Shown here piece by piece: positions 58,621 to 64,000 of a stretch of DNA of 64,000 nt. The notes under the pieces are model-generated. The model did not search any database. It saw only the letters and a program-made list of their open reading frames with translations, and had not been told where the DNA came from. Location of the stretch: positions 62,001-126,000 of the forward strand of contig JACTVC010000008.1 of NCBI GenBank assembly GCA_018417955.1, read 5' to 3'. Both the position numbers and the translations under genes were made by a program. Each line of letters begins with the position of its first letter. Position 1 is the first letter of the stretch. Source of the DNA: Laccaria trichodermophora. Lineage: Eukaryota > Basidiomycota > Agaricomycetes > Agaricales > Hydnangiaceae.

Positions 58621-58984
58621 TTTATTATACTTGAATTTATCTGTTCTGTAATTATATTTCATTCCAAAGTCTGTTATTATACTTCAATCTATAAAAAATT
58701 TCTCCAGAGTGCTGCTCGATTGGGTAGTTCTTTGAACCAACCTGCTTGTTGTGAGCTCACACTCTGGCTGGTATAGCTGGTTGGTTTATCACACACAATC
58801 GAGCTATCCAAATGCTCAGGTCTTGCCTGTCCCTTCGGATCTCATCTAGATTTACTACTGCTATTTAAGATCTGTACTGAGTGGGCTGGGCAAGTCCTAG
58901 GCACAAACAAGTTATTTGTGTTCACGAATTTCTTGTATTTAAATATTTGCTGTATTTAAATACCCTGCTCCCTTCTCCATCTTT
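58621..58984. other. Spacer with nested dyad symmetry between YR and RT
   Basis: Roughly concentric inverted repeats: GCTCGATTG (58714) with CAATCGAGC (58796), AACCAACC (58735) with GGTTGGTT (58779), and a central 12-bp palindrome TGTGAGCTCACA (58750-58761). Two TATTTAAATA palindromes follow at about 58938 and 58953. If the element is circularly permuted, its original ends would meet here. Confidence 0.6.
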
Positions 58985-60828
58985 CACAAGACGCTAAAGT
59001 TATCTCATACGGTCTCTGACTATCTTACTAAGGAAGTTGCATCTGGCAGACTGTCTGGGCCCTTCTCTCGCGAGGTTATTGAGCGGATTCTACACGGCCC
59101 CTTCCAATCGTCCTCTCTTATCGTTTCCGTTCAACCTCAAGAACCTGGAGTCCCTGACAAACTCAGGGTCTGTCAACATCTATCAAAGGCTTCAAAATGG
59201 CATGCATCTGTCAACTCCCACATCCACAAGGATGATTTCCCTACGCGATTTGACACCATGTCGAAAGTAGCCAACATCATGAGTCTTCACTCTTTCAATT
59301 CCTTTCCCACATTTTCTTCTCCTCTCTTTATACATCTCCTTTGTGTTTCGCGTGTGGAGATGTTTTCTTTTATTAGTGCTGGCCTCTGGCCAGTCGCTCT
59401 TTGGGTATTTTTGCTCCGTGCAAGTTATCCACAACTTCTCCCATCATCCTTCCTGTTCCATGCTTTTAGCACGATGTTTATCTTCCATGCCTTCAGCATG
59501 ATCATCATCTCCTGTGGGTCGAGCATGATGAATACTCTTCCACGCGTCAAGTGTGATGATTGCTCTTCTGTGTATCATGCACAATGACCTATTATCCTTC
59601 AACTCAGCATGTGTGGCCTCTACTCCGTTCATGCTACACTTTCTTTTCTTTATGTATCATCTACATGCATATCTTCTGCTTCTTCCCTACCTATTCCAGC
59701 CTCTCTGCCTGCACATCTCATCTCTCCTCCTGCACATCTTACTCATACTGCTACTCTACTGCAGATTTCTCATGCACCACCTGGCACGCAGGCTTGCACA
59801 CTTGACATCAAGAAATTTCATTGCATGTGCCCTGTGCTTCCTTCTCACAAACCGTGGCTTGTTGTTCAAGGCACATCAGACAACTTCTTTATCAACCATG
59901 CTCATCTGTTCGGAGCCGCTTGCACTAGTAGCAATGCTGGCATGATTGCGAACACCGTTGTTGATATCTGGAGAGCTGAAGGCATCTTCCCAGTGCCAAA
60001 ATATGAAGATGACTTGAAGGCTTTCCGATTCCCCTCTGCCTCTGGCTTATTCCTCGACAGAGACTTTCGTTATGACTATGACCAATCCGAGATGCTTCGC
60101 CACATTTCTTCTCTGGGTGTCCCATGGCATGATGAAAAGGGCGATGAGTGTTTTTCTTTTGTGACATCCTTCATTGGCTTTCTTTGGGATATTCCCAGAA
60201 AGCGGGTGAGCTTGCTGGAAGGGAAGAGGAACAAGTTCCATCAACGGGTTCTTCAGTTTCTTGTTGACTTCGAGAGTTGACCTTGTCACTTGCGTGATGT
60301 CGAGAAGATCCATGGATCTCTTTGCCACATCGCCTTCGTCTACCTTGACGGCCGCTCTCACCTTCCCTCCCTCTCCAATTTTGCATCTACCTTTCATGGG
60401 GATGAATTTCTTACAAAACATCCACCCCATTCCCTCATCACAGATCTCAAATGGTGGCTCGTGAAACTCACTCTACCTGGAAGATATCGATCTCTACAGC
60501 CCCTCCAACCTCTTTCAGATCTAGGTTTATATGTCGATGCCTCTATGTCGTGGGGTATTGGCATTATCATTGGCGAAGAATGGGCAGCTTTCCAGCTCTC
60601 ACCTTCTTGGAAAATTGAGGGTCGAGATATTTGTTGGCTCGAAACTGTTGCAATCGAGCTTCTCACTCATTTCCTTGAGTCGAAGGGCTTCTGTGACGCT
60701 CATCTACTCATACATTCTGACAATCAAGGCACTATCGGCACTTTTGATAAAGGTCAGAGTGGCAACATCCATCTCAATCTCGCAGTTTGTCGTACACACC
60801 TCAATCTCATGGCTATTTCTGTTGCTTT
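58985..60828 (+). pseudogene. Reverse transcriptase-RNase H of the DIRS-like element
   Basis: RT begins near SDYLTKEVASGRLSGPFS, with LRVCQHLSKASKWHASVNSH and DDFPTRFDTMSKVANI, then about 480 nt of non-coding or decayed intron (59281-59756), then APPGTQACTLDIKKFH, the catalytic VPKYEDDLKAF (YEDD) and VPWHDEKGD. After a TGA at 60278-60280 the same frame goes on (LRDVEKIHGSLCH) into RNase H: Asp in LGLYVDAS, Glu in CWLETVAIELL, Asp in LLIHSDNQGTIG. It stops abruptly at the 33-bp repeat before the usual C-terminal end. The TGA and truncation suggest it is inactive. Confidence 0.8.
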
Positions 60829-60941
60829 GTGGAGTCCAGTACAAGGAGTCCAGTCAGTAGGAGTCCAGTAGGAGTCCAGTAGGAGTCCAGTAGGAGTCCA
60901 GTAGGAATTTCCAAGTACAAGGAGTCCAGTAAGTCCAGTAG
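60829..60941. repeat. Right array of the DIRS-like element
   Basis: Starts with the 33-bp direct repeat, then five or so units of AGGAGTCCAGT, then diverged copies ending AAGTCCAGTAG. Confidence 0.8.
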
Positions 60942-60970
60942 TTTGTCACTATTATTGTTATTATATAATA

Positions 60971-61075
60971 TAAAAAAAAGCACAACATGCATGGATTGAA
61001 CACTCAACCTCACAGACACACCAACATTTTATAGAGTGAGCACTTTACCACTTGCACCACATAACACTTGAGACA
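60971..61075 (-). repeat. tRNA-like (SINE-type) sequence
   Basis: On the minus strand TGGTGCAAGTGGTAAAGTGC matches a Pol III A box and GTGTTCAATCC a B box about 45 bases on; eight T in transcript sense (60972-60979) would terminate. The arms pair poorly and no anticodon stem is clear, so it is a tRNA relic or the head of a SINE, not a working tRNA. Confidence 0.45.
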
Positions 61076-61695
61076 GGGCCTAATATGCGCCACGAACAAA
61101 GGTACCTCCATAATTATCAACAGTAGCAAAGTAAGGAAATACATTTGATATGAATGCATTATTGTTACAAAATTTCGAATGCGTGAAACAAATTGTATCA
61201 AGAACATATTTTTCATCCACATTATAAAAAAGAAAAGCGACCACTTCTAAAATAAGGGTTTTGGATTTGGGAGTTGTCCTGATCTTTGTTATTACTCTGC
61301 TTTTGTGATCAATAATGGAAGCGATCCGTTTTCGGGAACTGATTTGAGAACAAAAGAAAATTAATATTTCCCATATGTTTCGGATACAGATTGTTACTAA
61401 GTTAGACAAAAGGCGACGAACATACATTCGTTGTCACAAAGATAATAAGAAAAGCATTATTTATCTCGGTCATATTTACCAGTATATTTTTAAAAAGTCC
61501 TCTGTTCACAATGAGTGGCCCGCGAGTGGGCCCAATGAGCGGGCACTCGGTTCAACTCGCGTTTGGTGACTGTTCATACACTAAATACAGTTGATTTCAC
61601 CTAGATACAGTTGAACAAAGAAAGATAAGTGTACTGCTGACGTCCAAAATGTAAATATTCGTTGCCTCAAGAAATTTGCTTGCGAGTACCCATCT
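61076..61695. other. AT-rich intergenic
   Basis: AT-rich with unsupported short frames; nothing recognised. Confidence 0.4.
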
Positions 61696-62495
61696 CTATG
61701 TCTCCCTGCCCCTATCCTCCGGCTCGCCACTCTGCACAGGAACAACACCCAAACTCATCTCCACATCCGCCCTCATCTCACCCCGTTCCTTGCCGTACCT
61801 CATCAACATTTTCATTATCATCACAAAATAGATCATCCCCAGTACCAACAGCCCCGTGATAACCACCCGTGGACCCAAAGCCGCTGTTGCTGGTGTACGG
61901 GAGGAAGGATCGTTCCCTGATCCCTTGAACCAGACGAATGAGAGTATGGATGCAAGGAAGAGGATCATCGACCTGTGAGGAAGGAAAAAAAAGAAGGAAG
62001 CGTGAGGCTGAGCAAGGAAACTAAAGGTAAAGAATACCAAGACATCGATACCGCGGGCATCGCCAGTAAGACCCAAATATTCCACCATGTAGCGGTACTT
62101 GTCCGCCTTACTTCCTACCAGGCCGATTTAATTAAAACCTTTTTTTCCCTTTATTCTGTGACACGAACACGCACCTCATCCCACCTCGATGATTCAAACA
62201 TGCTCCTCACAGTTCCAAACTTTACCATATATATAGTCCCATACAAAAGACTCATCAAAGCGCATACTAACGAAAGCAGCGCAATGTTTTTCGTAACCGG
62301 GTCGTCGGCCACTTGGCGTATTTGCAATAACGCTAAAATAGTCCTACGATGTATTTTTAGTTCTGCCGTATTTATAGACAAAAAAGTTAACGCACGGAGT
62401 CAAAAAAGCAGATACGCCGCTCAGAATCTTCCATTGCCTCAACAACGAATCGAAATACGAACCCGACGCAGTAGTCCTCGAAGAATACATCCTAG
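61696..62495 (-). pseudogene. Multi-pass membrane protein, probably frameshifted
   Basis: Exons (minus) about 62495-62175, 62114-62038 and 61972-61696. Read in order: SYFDSLLRQWKILSGVSAFL, then after a one-base frame change near 62393 LKIHRRTILALLQIRQVADD, a first membrane helix (IALLSLVCALMSLLYGTIYM), TATWWNIWVLLAMPAVSMSW, a helix around LFLASILSFVWF, a last one (VVITGLLVLGMIYFVMIM) and a polar tail. Layout and the WN-x-WVLLAMP motif match a basidiomycete-specific membrane family that I know only as hypothetical. If the frame change is a sequencing error the gene could be intact. Upstream exons were not resolved. Confidence 0.55.
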
Positions 62496-62884
62496 GCAAT
62501 CTCAGCAGCAATAAATTGTGATATATCTGCTTGGGTAACAGTCATGCGGCTTCGCAGAATGACTTCACAGTAATACCATCGCGGTTGGAGAGGCCGTTTG
62601 ACAATGAATTGAAGGAAGGGTTGGAGATGTTCATTGAACCTGAGATTGGGCCGGCGTCCGTCTCTGGGTTGACATCTCCAGTACCAGGGTAAAACCGAGC
62701 CCAACTCGTCCGTATCTGCGCAAGCTATCTGAACGCGTTCCTATACGCAAACCTCTCTTCTGGAATGGGGGAAGATGCACGCGATATATCAGTGTGAGCG
62801 TGAATAGCTTAGCGTGTAATCTCACCTCCATCCATCCGCATGGCCACCTCTACTTCTTCCATTTCTGCAACTGAGCCCTCTCTT
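62496..62884. other. Unresolved stretch upstream of the membrane-protein gene
   Basis: May contain its N-terminal exons; a possible acceptor TTGCCTAG lies near 62500 in minus sense. No confident coding. Confidence 0.3.
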
Positions 62885-63045
62885 TCGGTTGTCGCGGATA
62901 CGTGTTCTCCTTCCGTTATCGCGGATACGTGTTCTCCTTCTGTTGTCGCTAATACGTGTTCTCCTTCTGTTGTCGTGGATACGTGTTTTCCTTCCGTTGT
63001 CGCGGATTCGTGTTCTCTTTCGGTTGTCGCGGATACGCGTTCGAA
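62885..63045. repeat. 27-bp tandem repeat, six units
   Basis: Units of GTCGCGGATACGTGTTCTCC plus seven bases, with scattered substitutions. Read on the minus strand they give the 9-residue unit EHVSATTEG inside an open frame (62809-63207) with a charged tail; read on the plus strand, SVVADTCSP. The unit length is a multiple of three and substitutions keep the minus frame open, so it may be coding, but no start or partner exons are evident. Confidence 0.55.
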
Positions 63046-63590
63046 GTCCATTACGGCCGCTTTATGGGAGGAAGTGTGAGTGTGACACAATCGCACTGCC
63101 AATGTCGCGTGTGGCAGCGTAGTTGGTTCTCTCAGGCTCTCTGGCACGTCCTCGCTCTTTGTCCTTCTCGCGCTCCATCTCCCTTTTGCGTTCCTTCTCC
63201 CGCTCACATTCCTTGAGCTCTCATTCGTTCCTTCCCCCTTTCTTGTTCCTCCTCCCTTTCACGTTCCTTCTCGCTTTCGCGTTCTTTTTCAGGTTCCTTC
63301 TCCGTTACCCATCTAAGGCTTCAGGAACCCAGTGTTTTCTAGTTGGTGTCAACAGGTCGTACATTCACAAAAAAAAAGAGGAGTCAGCGTGAAAATATTA
63401 TCTACCTCCTGTTCATAGAAAACAACTCCAGTTAGTCTCGGTTCATTCGAATTATGAGCGACGGAGGTCGACAACTGAAAGGTTGTGCTTTGGCCCAACC
63501 CACGTTTGAATTGGAGCACCACTGGAAAGAATGCTTGGAAAACAAAATCCAAAAAGAAAAGAGTGGGTATCATATCCAGTGGTATACACA
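63046..63590. other. Pyrimidine-rich intergenic
   Basis: 63120-63300 is a CTTTCTCGTTCC-type pyrimidine tract. Nothing else recognised; the right part is the 3' flank of the bestrophin gene. Confidence 0.4.
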
Positions 63591-64000
63591 TCAAGATCCC
63601 ATTACTGCAACAATAGGCTTCTTCTCCTGCTCAGCCTCAGTCATATGTCCCAAGGATAACGAGCGTGTCGGCTGCAGGCGAGTGTCACTTGGAGGGCCAA
63701 GATAAGCGTTGAGGCAAGGCGACGTCTTCAATTGCTTGATGTCTGCATGGACGATTGCGTGGCAAAATAAGTCGAGATCAAGGTCGTTCTAAATGTTTGT
63801 TAGGTAGGGCGTTCTTCGGTGTCTTGTTCTTGTACTTACATCGTCATGACCTGGCGAAAGATTAGATCCGCGAAGATAAAGTAAGACAGAGGAGCACGCA
63901 CCGAAAGGCTGCTCAATTTCCTCGCCTGCAGCGAGAAATCCAAGGTAGATGAAGGTGGTGATAGCAACGCCTGGGATGGTGTAATATCCGAATAGGCTGA
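63591..64000 (-). CDS. Bestrophin-like anion channel, C-terminal part
   Basis: Enters from the right window edge. Exons 64000-63902, 63850-63840 and 63788-63591 join in frame and end in TGA. A membrane helix (IPGVAITTFIYLGFLAAG) is followed by the bestrophin hallmark GEEIEQPFGHDDNDLDLDLF, the acidic segment that binds Ca2+ in animal channels, then FCHAIVHADIKQLKTSP and a short polar tail. Fungal relatives belong to the bestrophin/UPF0187 family of membrane chloride or bicarbonate channels. The middle exon is only 11 nt (GTCATGACGAT) and restores the frame exactly at the acidic motif. Most of the protein lies outside the window. Confidence 0.88.

Larger units (their letters stand above)
57242..60941 (+). 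mobile_element. DIRS-like tyrosine-recombinase retroelement, gene order YR then RT-RH
   Basis: Edges are arrays of the word GGAGTCCAGTAG: inverted at the left (57242-57376, CCTACTGGACTCCTACTGG) and direct at the right (60829-60941). A perfect 33-bp direct repeat (GTGGAGTCCAGTACAAGGAG...) lies at 57421-57453, directly before the recombinase core, and at 60829-60861, where RNase H is cut off. Known DIRS and Ngaro elements have RT-RH before YR; here the order is reversed. No target duplication, as expected for recombinase-mediated insertion. Confidence 0.65.

Overview
The window looks like nuclear DNA of a filamentous basidiomycete, most likely an Agaricomycete. Genes carry many short GT-AG introns of about 48-65 nt. 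ATP-citrate lyase is a single fused polypeptide rather than the two-gene ascomycete form. There are several F-box-like leucine-rich paralogues, an aryl-alcohol-oxidase-type GMC gene, and Ty3, DIRS-like and LINE remnants. I worked by eye from the sequence. Exon boundaries were assigned by matching reading frames across GT-AG sites; family names come from recognised motifs, not from searches.

Layout. 1-3587: 3' nine-tenths of ATP-citrate lyase. 4.0-4.6 kb: an intron-containing tRNA-Cys and a decayed tandem copy. 4.8-9.7 kb: an unknown four-exon gene, F-box gene A and a degenerate HIS6 copy; the last part of this block is duplicated at 19.5-25.7 kb, where it carries two later insertions (a small TIR element with a duplicated target and a 2.34 kb repeat-rich block). 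9.7-18.7 kb: repeats, an ABC-ATPase pseudogene, a 2.6 kb TIR element, a small membrane protein, a perfect 45-bp-arm hairpin and a LINE tail. 26.1-44.3 kb: the gene-rich part, with an F-box gene, a GMC oxidoreductase broken by two lesions, intact HIS6 diverging from APN2, two tandem F-box paralogues, an internally repeated unknown protein, a coiled-coil protein with an HPDK tail, and a third member of the F-box family. 44.6-61 kb: a 12.3 kb Ty3-type LTR retrotransposon with a 5-bp target duplication, inserted into a gene for a small secreted protein; the rest of that gene then runs into a DIRS-like tyrosine-recombinase element. 61.7-64 kb: a damaged multi-pass membrane protein, a 9-residue repeat tract and the 3' end of a bestrophin-like gene.

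How it fits together. Housekeeping genes (ATP-citrate lyase for cytosolic acetyl-CoA, HIS6 for histidine synthesis, APN2 for base-excision repair, bestrophin) sit between islands of duplication and transposition. HIS6 appears to be the parent of two decayed copies. Every premature stop I could place inside an otherwise continuous recognised frame (six in the LTR element, one each in the DIRS-like RT and the GMC gene) is TGA, and most differences between the two LTRs are CpG transitions, which fits CGA-to-TGA decay of methylated DNA. The most unusual object is the DIRS-like element: recombinase first, RT/RNase H second, bounded by perfect 33-bp direct repeats, with a dyad structure between the two genes. 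That is the layout expected of a circularly permuted copy.
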